A stretch of 64,000 nucleotides of DNA from Roseiconus lacunae (GTDB lineage: Bacteria; Planctomycetota; Planctomycetia; Pirellulales; Pirellulaceae), in assembly GCF_008312935.1 (NCBI RefSeq), contig NZ_VSZO01000005.1, positions 248,001 through 312,000 on the forward strand, in the 5' to 3' direction. Below the pieces are notes generated by a model that saw only the letters and a program-made list of their open reading frames with translations, was not told the origin of the DNA and did no database searches. Positions 50,876 through 59,449 of the stretch are shown here, in pieces (within the stretch, counting starts at the first letter, position 1; each line of letters opens with the position of its first letter). A program made the position numbers and the translations under genes.

Positions 50876-53170
50876 ATGGGTTGGTACATCTTTGGAGTCG
50901 TCATTGCCGTCGCGTTTTTAATGACTGGCTTTGCCCTGGTTTCGCCCCGCATGTTTGTTCGGGCACTGATCCGACCGTTGGTGACGGTGCTTTATCGTAA
51001 ACGTGTTGTGGGGCTGGAGAATCTGCCACGCGAAGGCGGTTACTTGATCGTCAGTAATCACGTTTCGTGGATCGACGGCGTCGTCTTGCTATGGATGCTT
51101 CCACGGAACGTTCGGTTCGTTGTCGATGGAGGTAATTTTGGGACATCGTTTGCTAAATGGCTGGCCGCCGCGTTCGATACCATTCTGATGCTGGCCAATC
51201 CAAAGTCCATCGCACGGGCATTGAAGACTGCCCGCGAGGGACTAAAGGCCGGCGATGTGATTGGGATTTTTCCTGAGGGAACGTTGACACGAACCGGACA
51301 GATTCAGGGGTTCAAGGCGGGGTTTCGAAAGATATTGCAAAACAATGACGCCCCGATCGTTCCAATCTACCTGGAAGGCATGTGGGGCAGTATTTTCAGC
51401 TTCTCTGGCGGCAAGTTCTTTCTAAAATGGCCTGATAAGTTTCGCCGCCGCCTGACCGTCTATATCGGCAAACCGCTGCCCAATGATACATCAACCGAGA
51501 AGGTCCGTTCGCAGGTTTGTCAGTTGGCCGCGCGATCACAGGTCGAAAACCGGGAAGAGTTTACCCTCGTCACCAAGCAATTGATCAAGGCATGGCGTCG
51601 TCGCGGAAGTGGATTGCAGATCGCGGATTCAATGGGGATCGAATTGAAAGGGCGTGAAGCCCTGACCCGTGCCTTGGCACTGCGTCGCATGCTCGCCCGC
51701 GAAGTGCTTTCAAAAAACGAGACCAACGTTGGGATTCTGTTGCCGCCGAGTGCGGGCGGTGTCCTGGTCAATGTCGCCTTAGCGATGGATCGTCGGGTCG
51801 CGGTGAATTTGAATTACACCGTTTCAGGTGAAGTCATCGACCACTGCGTCAACGACGTCGGAATCAAGCATGTCCTGACTAGCGAGCGGTTCCTAAGCAA
51901 AACTGGTCTAAAGATTACTTCGAATGTCGTCACGCTTGAGTCGGTTCGTGAAAAGGTTTCGACCGCGGATAAGATCATCGCTTTCATTCAAGCGAATCTA
52001 ATTCCTGCGAAATGGCTGTTTCGCATCCTGGGATTGAACAAGGTGAAGATCGATGATTTGATGACCATCATCTTTACCAGCGGATCGACCGGGATGCCGA
52101 AAGGGGTAATGTTGACTCAAGGAAACATCAGCCACAATGTCGACGCGATCGACAAGGCGATTCGATTGACCGAAGATGACGTTGTCCTCGGAATCTTGCC
52201 GTTCTTCCATTCGTTCGGATATAGCGTGACCCTTTGGGGCGCTCAAGTTCTTGGGCCGTGCGGTGTCTATCACTTCAATCCGCTTGACGCCAAACAAGTC
52301 GGGAAATTATCGGAGAAATACGGTGCGACAGTGATCCTAGGTACGCCGACATTCGTCCGCGGCTACATCAGACGGATCGCACCTGAACAATTCGCCAAGC
52401 TTGATATCTGTGTGGTTGGTGCAGAAAAGATGCCGGCCGAATTGTTCGATGCCTTTGAAGAAAAATTCGGCGTTCGGCCTGTCGAAGGCTACGGTACGAC
52501 CGAGCTCAGTCCGTTGGTCTCGGTCAACGTGCCCCCATCCCGTTCGCCATCGGTTCACCAGCCTGATCGGATCGAAGGGTCGGTCGGTCGACCACTTCCC
52601 GGGGTTTGCGCCAAGGTCGTCTCGCAGGAAACCGGAGAGGAATTGGCCACTGACGAGGATGGCATGTTGTTGATCGCCGGGCCCAACGTCATGTCCGGGT
52701 ATGCCAACAAGCCAGAACTGACCGCGGAGGTGATTCGCGATGGATTCTACGTCACTGGCGATGTCGCTCACATCGACGGGCAGGGTTTTATCCACATCAC
52801 GGGCCGGCTGAGCAGGTTCTCCAAAATTGGCGGCGAAATGGTTCCGCATGTCAAGGTTGAAGAAGAGATTTGCAATGTGCTCGGTCGCATCGGTGGTCAA
52901 TGTCAAGACGGCGAATCAGAGGAGGGTGCCGTGAATGTCTGTGTCACTGCGGTACCAGACGCGAAAAAGGGCGAACGGTTGATCGTGCTGCACCGGCCAA
53001 TGGACGCCGATGTGGAAGACGTCATTCGGGGATTGAAGGAAGCTGGGCTGCCGAACCTATTTATCCCTTCGCGAGATGCGTTCTATGAAGTCGAGGCGAT
53101 TCCGCTCTTGGGAACTGGGAAGCTAGATCTGAAGGGCAGTAAAGACTTAGCGCTTGAGTTGACCGCTTGA
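50876..53170 (+). CDS. Aas-like lysophospholipid acyltransferase/acyl-ACP synthetase
   Basis: Two-domain membrane enzyme, 764 residues. Residues about 1-20 are a membrane helix. The PlsC-type acyltransferase domain (about 40-220) has ISNHVSWIDG (NHxxxxD catalytic motif) and FPEGTLTRTG. The AMP-binding domain (about 245-760) has FTSGSTGMPKGVMLTQGN, EGYGTTELSPLV, YVTGDVAHID and the C-terminal GTGKLDLKG with the catalytic Lys. E. coli Aas has the same fusion and re-acylates 2-acyl-lysophosphatidylethanolamine. There is no MFS domain. A strong hairpin follows at 53232. Confidence 0.93.
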   Translation: MGWYIFGVVIAVAFLMTGFALVSPRMFVRALIRPLVTVLYRKRVVGLENLPREGGYLIVSNHVSWIDGVVLLWMLPRNVRFVVDGGNFGTSFAKWLAAAFDTILMLANPKSIARALKTAREGLKAGDVIGIFPEGTLTRTGQIQGFKAGFRKILQNNDAPIVPIYLEGMWGSIFSFSGGKFFLKWPDKFRRRLTVYIGKPLPNDTSTEKVRSQVCQLAARSQVENREEFTLVTKQLIKAWRRRGSGLQIADSMGIELKGREALTRALALRRMLAREVLSKNETNVGILLPPSAGGVLVNVALAMDRRVAVNLNYTVSGEVIDHCVNDVGIKHVLTSERFLSKTGLKITSNVVTLESVREKVSTADKIIAFIQANLIPAKWLFRILGLNKVKIDDLMTIIFTSGSTGMPKGVMLTQGNISHNVDAIDKAIRLTEDDVVLGILPFFHSFGYSVTLWGAQVLGPCGVYHFNPLDAKQVGKLSEKYGATVILGTPTFVRGYIRRIAPEQFAKLDICVVGAEKMPAELFDAFEEKFGVRPVEGYGTTELSPLVSVNVPPSRSPSVHQPDRIEGSVGRPLPGVCAKVVSQETGEELATDEDGMLLIAGPNVMSGYANKPELTAEVIRDGFYVTGDVAHIDGQGFIHITGRLSRFSKIGGEMVPHVKVEEEICNVLGRIGGQCQDGESEEGAVNVCVTAVPDAKKGERLIVLHRPMDADVEDVIRGLKEAGLPNLFIPSRDAFYEVEAIPLLGTGKLDLKGSKDLALELTA

Positions 53171-53231
53171 ATGCAATTCTGTGATTGAATCGAAAGGCCG
53201 TCAGCGCGTCTGAAATAGTTCAATGCAAAAA

Positions 53232-53262
53232 CCGCCACGCAACGGTGAACGTTGCGTGGCGG
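53232..53262. terminator. Perfect 13-bp hairpin
   Basis: CCGCCACGCAACG-GTGAA-CGTTGCGTGGCGG is an exact inverted repeat 61 bases past the Aas-like stop, preceded by AAAAA. In the opposite direction the run becomes T5 after the stem, so it is a good terminator for leftward transcription as well as a barrier rightward. Confidence 0.75.
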
Positions 53263-53301
53263 CGTCGTCGGTTGAACGAGTCGGAAGTCAAACGCTAGTA
53301 A

Positions 53302-53425
53302 TTCGTCAACCTCTGAAATTAGGATTAGCCGGATGGCGTTAGCCACGGATTCGGTGCATTAACCGAGGCTAATGCGCGTCGGCTGAGGAGCCGAACCCGA
53401 ATCTTTGGTCTAGGCGGAGCACTAA
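53302..53425 (+). repeat. Dispersed repeat family A, copy 5 (intact)
   Basis: Begins TTCGTCAACCTCTGAAATTAG and ends GGCGGAGCACTAA, matching the copy at 39400 throughout. Its right end overlaps the stop codon of the convergent export gene at 53422, so that gene's stop lies in repeat sequence. Confidence 0.8.
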
Positions 53426-54828
53426 TTCGAGATCAACTCGCGAATACCGTAGGTGAAGAAGGTTCCAAGACCAAAGTTCAGGATCTCTTCTTCTGGCTTG
53501 TACTGCAGCACCAGTGTGTCGCCTGCTTTGATCAGCGGACGTGAACTCGGTTCGTTGATCGCTTTGGCTAGGTCAACTTCGATCGCGATTTGTCCATTGC
53601 ACCCAGTTTTGCGAAGGATGAAAAGACGTCCTGGCGGGATCGTAGCGATCGCACCGCCGAGGCCACCAAGGCCGCCCGACCGCTGTGCTTGAGACGACTG
53701 GCCATAAACACCGTTGCCGACCATCGCCATTGCTCCGAGGACATCGAGGTCATAGTCACGCGGCAGTGGGAACTCGCCACCGGGAAGAAGTCCACCGGTG
53801 TAGAACACCTCAGTCTCACGTGATTCGATATAAACGATGTCGCCTTCTTTAAGCGTGATGTCTTCTGGTGACAAGTTTGGCGAGTCTCCGGGCGGAAGAC
53901 GCAAAGGGATTCGCAAGATCGACGGATCTTCCGGAAGCTTGGGCGGGCAAGCACAGGGATCTGCCATCGCGGCCAAGCGTTGCTTTCGGAACTCGGCAAG
54001 AAATTCCTCGCGTGCTTCGCGATTCCGAGTGCTCGCTCGAAGAATCTTGACTTCGTTCTTAGCGTTCAAGCCAGGCAGTCCACCGGTTTCGACCAAGGCA
54101 TGCAGGATGTCGTTCTGATAGGCCTTTAGTTTCACCAAGCCACCGCTCGCACTGCGGTCGGTACCGCCACGTAGGAAGACGGAGCTTGCAGACTGACGCG
54201 ACAGTCCGTTTCCGCCTCCGCCATCCTCACGAACGACGATCACGTCGACGGTGCGTTCTTGGATGATGGTGACGATCGGCCGAGCCTTGTCGGTTCGCAG
54301 AATATCGTTGTCCGTGTAGGCATCGCGGATTGCATCGCGGATTTGGTCCAAGGTGAGCCCTTCGACGTCCAATGGTTCAATCAACGGTAGTGAAAGCGTG
54401 CCGTCTTCTTGAACAGCGATCGGATAACCGATCGAAGGCGGCAACGTGCTTTGTGCGTCGGGGAAGTTGACCGGCGGTGGTTCCGGCGGGGCGCTTGGCG
54501 GATTGAATGGCAGAACGCCTTCAATATACACACCAAGGATATCGCCGGGGCCGATCACGTACTCACGAGGTGGTTCGAGCGTGAGCAACGAAATGTCGAC
54601 CGGAACCAGATCGTTTTTCGGTTCGGCGAAGAACTGCTGTGGAACCCGGCTGGCTGGAATCCCGTCGATCGGTTGCGTCAGCGCCGAGCAGCCGGTCAGG
54701 GAGCCGGCGAGCAACGTCGCAGATGCGACGGCGGCGCCGAAGCGTTGTAGTTTTTGCCAAACCATAGCGCGCAGTCCTTGGCCAGCATCTTGCTGGCGGC
54801 AAACCAAGTTTGAAGAGGTTGTATTCAT
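53422..54828 (-). CDS. Wza-like polysaccharide export outer-membrane lipoprotein
   Basis: A 468-residue protein from ATG 54828 (AGAAG upstream; a GTG five codons earlier is possible). A signal with lipobox (LLAGSLTGC, about Cys47) is followed by the polysaccharide export domain: YVIGPGDILGVYIEG, VQEDGTLSLPLIEPLDVEGL and LDQIRDAIRDAY. An SLBB-type region follows (DVIVVREDGGGG; ALVETGGLPGLNAKNEVKIL), and a second ends with AINEPSSRPLIKAGDTLVLQ. Long Pro-rich insertions (PPSAPPEPPPVNFP) are unusual. It is the outer-membrane exit for the exopolysaccharide made by the genes to the right. The lipoprotein gene at 54881 precedes it in the same operon. Confidence 0.92.
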   Translation of the reverse strand: MNTTSSNLVCRQQDAGQGLRAMVWQKLQRFGAAVASATLLAGSLTGCSALTQPIDGIPASRVPQQFFAEPKNDLVPVDISLLTLEPPREYVIGPGDILGVYIEGVLPFNPPSAPPEPPPVNFPDAQSTLPPSIGYPIAVQEDGTLSLPLIEPLDVEGLTLDQIRDAIRDAYTDNDILRTDKARPIVTIIQERTVDVIVVREDGGGGNGLSRQSASSVFLRGGTDRSASGGLVKLKAYQNDILHALVETGGLPGLNAKNEVKILRASTRNREAREEFLAEFRKQRLAAMADPCACPPKLPEDPSILRIPLRLPPGDSPNLSPEDITLKEGDIVYIESRETEVFYTGGLLPGGEFPLPRDYDLDVLGAMAMVGNGVYGQSSQAQRSGGLGGLGGAIATIPPGRLFILRKTGCNGQIAIEVDLAKAINEPSSRPLIKAGDTLVLQYKPEEEILNFGLGTFFTYGIRELISN

Positions 54829-54880
54829 CCTTGAACTTCTCACTGAGGGGATTCAGCGTGGAACCTTGGCCACGAACTGC

Positions 54881-55903
54881 TTATTCGAATTTGAAGGGGA
54901 TGGCGTCGGCGTTCGCAGTTTCGGCGTTCGGCTCGGACTGCGGACCGGCGGATGGCATTTCGATGGTGCCGAAGATTCCTTCGATCGATTGTTCATCGAC
55001 GGTTTCGTCGTGGGTGTCTTGCAGCGTGTACGTTTCGGCAGCGACGGTTGAACTCGCCTGCCGAACCGCTCGCGAGCCGTAGTCGGCGATCATTCCGTTG
55101 GACGAACTGTCGACCGGCAGATCGCTCGATTGAAGCATCTCGATACTGGGGCTGACCTGTGCTCCGTCCTGTGGGGACAGTAGCAAGTCGCCTTCCGGCA
55201 GGATTTCACTTGGCGTTGCATCGTTCGGTAGGATGACTTCGACTTCGCTTCCGGGAACGATGTATTCCTGGAGGGGCATACCATCGGGACCGTACATCAC
55301 CGGTGCTGGCTCGGGAGTGGCCGGCTGTTCGTCTTTTGGCGCATTGGCGTCTTCTTCGGCCGGTAGCTGGTGAGGCCGCACGTTCGACCAATTGCTCAAG
55401 CCATCTTGTTCGGCGGCTTTGGCGCCCCATGGGTAGCCGGCGAAGAATGCGCCGATGGCTGCCTGCCCTCCTGGAGATTGGTATTTCCATCCCCAATACT
55501 GGTTTGGTGCCACCGAGGGGCTGCAACCCGAGCCGCCGTTGGCGACATCGATGTAGCCTTTGATGAAGCCCGCCTTAAATTCTGCTAAATTCGGCTTGCC
55601 CGCATGACACGCCTCTTCACGAAACCAGGCTCGCTGAGCAAAAACACGGTTTCGATGAGAGAGCATGAAGTCGTCGAGGCAGTCGGACTTGCGGGCGTAG
55701 CTATACGCGTTGCTGATGATCGAGCAACCGGTGGAGCCAGCAAGAATGAGGGCCGCAGACCCAGCCAACACGAGCGCTTTGAGCTTGCGACGCCGTGCTG
55801 ATTGGAGATTTCGATGGCGGATGTTCGCGTTAGATTGCGAATAACCCGTTGAAATGGGTCGTTGTTCGGGTGCGTTCGACGCACTGTCAGAACGAATCGC
55901 CAT
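54881..55903 (-). CDS. Predicted lipoprotein linked to polysaccharide export
   Basis: A 340-residue protein with a long basic N-terminus (about 45 residues), a hydrophobic segment and a lipobox LAGSTGC (Cys about 60). Residues 65-170 contain four Cys and many aromatic residues (YWGWKYQSPGGQAAIGAFF), the likely folded part; the rest is acidic, Pro/Ser/Glu-rich and disordered. I do not recognise the family beyond similarity in style to planctomycete lipoproteins beside export genes. It lies 52 bases before the Wza-like gene and is probably co-transcribed. Confidence 0.7.
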   Translation of the reverse strand: MAIRSDSASNAPEQRPISTGYSQSNANIRHRNLQSARRRKLKALVLAGSAALILAGSTGCSIISNAYSYARKSDCLDDFMLSHRNRVFAQRAWFREEACHAGKPNLAEFKAGFIKGYIDVANGGSGCSPSVAPNQYWGWKYQSPGGQAAIGAFFAGYPWGAKAAEQDGLSNWSNVRPHQLPAEEDANAPKDEQPATPEPAPVMYGPDGMPLQEYIVPGSEVEVILPNDATPSEILPEGDLLLSPQDGAQVSPSIEMLQSSDLPVDSSSNGMIADYGSRAVRQASSTVAAETYTLQDTHDETVDEQSIEGIFGTIEMPSAGPQSEPNAETANADAIPFKFE

Positions 55904-56312
55904 TTGGCCCCCCTTGGCTGCTGGCGGAATTCGAAGTCAATATTCATTCAAAGCGGACGGAAAGCCCGGTTCGGGCAGACCGTCCTAGGGGTGTTTATCG
56001 CCGTAACGGTGGCGAGGATTTAGTGAAAACTGACGGAATGACCGCTTGTGCGGGTTCTAAGGTCTTTGGTGCCCGTTTCAATTACGATGGTTAGTCTCAG
56101 TTGGCATGAATGTGGAGGCGGGCTTTCCCTCTGATCGTTGCAAAGAAAACCCAAATTCAGGTTTCATCCCATTCTGATTTGGTGTTTCCCTTTTAGACTG
56201 AGGCGATCTGGAATCGTCGGGTAGACTTTGATGACTCGCTCCTTCCCCGTTGGGACGAGTCAAAAAGCCAACCGGGCGTTACGAATCTAAACAGTGGTGT
56301 AGAACGACATCT
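55904..56312. other. Divergent control region of the polysaccharide locus
   Basis: About 410 bases between two divergent genes of the locus. It should contain both promoters. No operator, repeat or gene was recognised. Confidence 0.5.
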
Positions 56313-57893
56313 ATGACTTGGCTCACTCTGGTTTCCCTTATCTGTTCGATCACCGCGGCTCTGGTTTTTGTGCCGCTGGTGCGCTCGCTGGCTCGGCTCG
56401 TTGGAATGGTCGACAAGCCTGACGCCGAACGAAAACTTCACCGAAAACCGATCGCGTTAGGCGGGGGGGTGGCGGTTCTGGCTTCGCTACTCGCCGGTTT
56501 TGCCGCGACGGTCCTCTATGATCGCCACATTGGCGATTTTGTTCTTGGCTATGTGACCAGCGACTGGTACCGACTGACGTTCGCGGCCGCCGCCGTGATG
56601 ACGGTCGGACTAATCGACGACGTCTGGTTAATGCGAGGCCGTCAAAAGCTTTTGCTGCAGATCTTGATTATCTCCGCTTTGGTCGGTACCGGGACGATCG
56701 TCACAAAAGTCGGGTTACTCGGTTTCGAAATCTACCTAGGCTCGCTGGCGTTCCCGGTCACCGTCTTGTGGTTGCTCGTCTGCGTCAATGCATTGAATCT
56801 GATTGATGGCGCCGACGGGATGGCGACAACAGTCGGCTGCTTCATCTCGTTTGGCTTGGCTTTGTTGTCACTCGCCCAAGGATCAGTGTTGGGCGCGGCA
56901 TTCGCGTTTTGCTTAACGGGAAGTCTGATCGGGTTCCTCGTCTTTAATAAGCCGCCCGCATCGATCTTTCTCGGTGATGCCGGGAGCATGACGATTGGGT
57001 TAATCATCGGTGTATTATCAGTTTGGAGTAGTGTGAAAGGGTCAACACTGCTCGCGTCCGCTCCGATCGGAATTCTTGCGATTCCCTTGTTTGATTCGAC
57101 TGCGGCGATCGCTCGGCGGTGGCTGACCGGGCGAAGCATCTACGCGACCGACCGGGCGCACCTTCACCACGTGCTCGACAAGAAGTACGGTCACAGCGGA
57201 ATGTTGATGGTGGTCGCATTGCTATGTGCGGTCACGACCTCCCTGGCGGTTGCATCGGTGTACTTCGACATGCCGTGGCTCGCACTGCTGGGGATTGTCC
57301 TTGCGGGAGCCTTTCTGGTTGCCACACGATCATTCGGTCATGCCGAATGCCAATTGTTGATGATGAAAGCGACACACATGACGCGATCGTTTTTTATCTC
57401 GCCGAAACAGTCTTTGACCGAGAAGAATCATCGCTGCGTGCCATTGCAAGGCAGCGGAGACTGGGGCGTTGTCTGGGAGCCCTTGGTTGATTTCGCGCAA
57501 GTTCATAACCTCGCCAAGATCAACATCGATTTGAATTTGTCTTGGATTCACGAAGGTTATCATGCGAGCTGGTCAGCGGTGCGGATGCCCGATCGAATGA
57601 ATCAGGTTCAAATGCGGTGGCCAATCATCATTCGGACCAGCGAGAAATCGGTTGGTGTCAACATTGGCACACTGCAGGTCGTCGCTGCTGCGGATTCACC
57701 GGGGATTCACGAGCGGATCGCGGACTTGGCGATGCGTCTTTCGGACTTAGAGCCACAAGTGAAGATGGTGATCAATGAACTAGAGAGACGTCACAGTGGC
57801 ACGACCGAACGCGCCGATACTGCCGCAACGCCGGCACCCACGTTTTCGAGTAACGCCGATCGCCGTAGTGACGCTTCAACATTGCTGACCTAA
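56313..57893 (+). CDS. WecA/MraY-family polyprenyl-phosphate sugar-1-phosphate transferase
   Basis: Starts polysaccharide assembly by moving a sugar-1-phosphate from a UDP-sugar to undecaprenyl phosphate. The ATG at 56313 was chosen because the membrane domain begins there. About eleven TM helices carry family motifs: DKPDAERKLHRKPIALGGG, GLIDDVWLMRGRQKLLLQ, VNALNLIDGADGMATTVG, ASIFLGDAGSMTIG and the His motif RAHLHHVL. The 526-residue length includes a C-terminal cytoplasmic extension of about 170 residues with no recognised domain, absent from WecA (about 365). A terminator-like hairpin follows at 57921. Confidence 0.92.
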   Translation: MTWLTLVSLICSITAALVFVPLVRSLARLVGMVDKPDAERKLHRKPIALGGGVAVLASLLAGFAATVLYDRHIGDFVLGYVTSDWYRLTFAAAAVMTVGLIDDVWLMRGRQKLLLQILIISALVGTGTIVTKVGLLGFEIYLGSLAFPVTVLWLLVCVNALNLIDGADGMATTVGCFISFGLALLSLAQGSVLGAAFAFCLTGSLIGFLVFNKPPASIFLGDAGSMTIGLIIGVLSVWSSVKGSTLLASAPIGILAIPLFDSTAAIARRWLTGRSIYATDRAHLHHVLDKKYGHSGMLMVVALLCAVTTSLAVASVYFDMPWLALLGIVLAGAFLVATRSFGHAECQLLMMKATHMTRSFFISPKQSLTEKNHRCVPLQGSGDWGVVWEPLVDFAQVHNLAKINIDLNLSWIHEGYHASWSAVRMPDRMNQVQMRWPIIIRTSEKSVGVNIGTLQVVAAADSPGIHERIADLAMRLSDLEPQVKMVINELERRHSGTTERADTAATPAPTFSSNADRRSDASTLLT

Positions 57894-57920
57894 GGGTTGG
57901 CGATTCTTCAACGTTGGAAC

Positions 57921-57943
57921 GGCCGTTTGGCTTCGCCACGGCC
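57921..57943 (+). terminator. Hairpin followed by TTT after the transferase gene
   Basis: GGCCG-TT-TGGC-TTC-GCCA-CGGCC pairs with a two-base bulge and is followed by TTTCT. Located 27 bases after the stop codon. Confidence 0.55.
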
Positions 57944-58732
57944 TTTCTGGAATATGCTGGTCAATAGCCCGTCGGCCGATTGATCACACCCGAATTGTTG
58001 TGTTGCAGGACTAATCGAGTTCTCGTTGGGCAACCAATCAATTCTCCAGGGGGAGAGGCGGGGCAGCAAGGACGGGATTTCAAATCTTGCGATTTAGCTT
58101 GGGCGTGAGTCCGGGCTTGTCTTGGCGGTTGCACGTCGCGGTGTTTTGGGTGCGAAGGATCGTGGCTTCGAAGGGCAGCGACGATTCTCAGCGAAGTCAC
58201 CTCATTGGTCTGTTCTTTCTTCGGCTGATCTTAATGCCAGCGTTCGTATCCGCATGTGGCCGGTTGTTTTTGCGCGTCGAAGCGGGGCAATCAACAGGAC
58301 AGGTCCTATTCGTGGCTGGTCCTATTCCCAACGATTTTTCGAGGCGTATTCTTTATTGCCATGACCGGTACATCGGTCATAGGCCCTCGACCTGACGGGT
58401 TATTCCAGATACTCGGCTGAACCTGCGTTGGCTGACTGTTTGAGGGTAAACCTTTCCGCCGACACCGATCCTAGCCAATAGGTACGACGGGACGGTTGAA
58501 CTAACTTGGCGGGCTCAAGTGTCGCGCTTGAGTGCCGGACAGCAAACGCACGTTGTGTGTGTCACAAAGGCTCGGATTCGAGCGAACGTGTCACCCAGGT
58601 GGACGAAGTCCGCGCTTGTCGGTCAAATGGGCCAGTCGCGTCGCAGCAAATTGTTGACGGCGCCGGTCACGCGATCGTTGAGTCGCGGGCATTCCTTCGA
58701 GCGGAATGACTATCAGGTCAAGACGCGACCGC
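57944..58732. other. Long leader upstream of the RfaH-like gene
   Basis: About 790 bases with no supported gene; frames at 57961-58395 and 58506-58740 overlap on both strands and match nothing. It ends in the ops-like sequence at 58733. It may be a long 5-prime untranslated region of the polysaccharide operon, which is inference. Confidence 0.45.
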
Positions 58733-58742
58733 GGCGGTAGCG
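58733..58742 (+). promoter_or_regulatory. ops-like element GGCGGTAGCG
   Basis: Ten bases identical to the start of the E. coli ops pause element (GGCGGTAGCGTG), on the coding strand and 51 bases before the GTG of an RfaH/NusG-like gene. In enterobacteria ops recruits RfaH to elongating RNA polymerase in polysaccharide operons. No other GGCGGTAG was noticed in the window. The match is short and could be chance. Confidence 0.4.
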
Positions 58743-58793
58743 GGCGTCCATCCGCTTGAGAGTTGATGCGATCATTCATGGGGTTTTGATTTC

Positions 58794-59381
58794 GTGCCCA
58801 TCCTTCCGAAAGAACCTGATCGGTTTCCCGAGGACTTGTTGGATTCCGAAAACGCGTCGCAATCAAACTGGTGGCTTCTCTACACGAAGAGTCGCCAGGA
58901 AAAGCAGTTGATGCGGCAATTGCGAGATCTGGAGCTCGGGCATTATGGGCCGCAGATTGAGCAGCGAAAAAAGTCACCGGCAGGACGGATTCGCACGAGT
59001 TTCGTTCCGTTATTTAGTAACTACGTGTTTCTTTGCGGAACCGACGAACAGCGTTATCAGGCTGTCTGTACCGGTTGCGTACAAAAAGTCAGTGAGATCA
59101 CCGACGTAGAAATTCTGCTCTCCGATTTGAAGCAGGTGAGCGAGCTGATTGCCATCGGAGCACCGATGTCGATCGAAGAACGAATTCTTCCGGGTCAGCA
59201 AGTGCGCGTCAAAAACGGAGCCTTTGCCGGCTTCGAAGGTGTGGTCATCCGCCGCGATCAAGAAACACGATTGCTCGTCGCGGTGCAGTTTATGGATCAA
59301 GGTGTTAGCGTCAAACTTGATGACTGTCAGCTCGAACCTCTTGGTCGTTCCGCCGGCGATTCTGCGATCACGCAAGGGTAG
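58794..59381 (+). CDS. RfaH/NusG-like transcription antitermination protein
   Basis: A 195-residue NusG paralogue. The GTG at 58794 is used because the ATG at 58778 runs into a stop. After about 25 extra residues the NGN domain reads [18 protein letters not shown], with [13 protein letters not shown] typical of specialised paralogues. A KOW motif follows at about 138-160 ([20 protein letters not shown]). Such proteins raise expression of long polysaccharide operons by preventing termination. It is the first gene of the sugar-nucleotide cluster and has an ops-like element upstream, which fits this role. The target operon is inferred from position. Confidence 0.88.
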   Translation: MPILPKEPDRFPEDLLDSENASQSNWWLLYTKSRQEKQLMRQLRDLELGHYGPQIEQRKKSPAGRIRTSFVPLFSNYVFLCGTDEQRYQAVCTGCVQKVSEITDVEILLSDLKQVSELIAIGAPMSIEERILPGQQVRVKNGAFAGFEGVVIRRDQETRLLVAVQFMDQGVSVKLDDCQLEPLGRSAGDSAITQG

Positions 59382-59449
59382 TCTTCGGTGCGTCTCTGTT
59401 TTCTGTTTCTCGTGTCTTACTCCTTAGCCCCGAAAAGACGTTTCGTATC

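Noticed and set aside
50645-50921. Two overlapping short frames before the Aas-like gene
   Set aside because: No recognisable sequence; one runs into the Aas-like gene in another frame.
58087-58395. 102-codon frame in the leader of the polysaccharide operon
   Set aside because: Odd composition, weak start and overlapping frames on both strands. A non-coding leader is the simpler reading.
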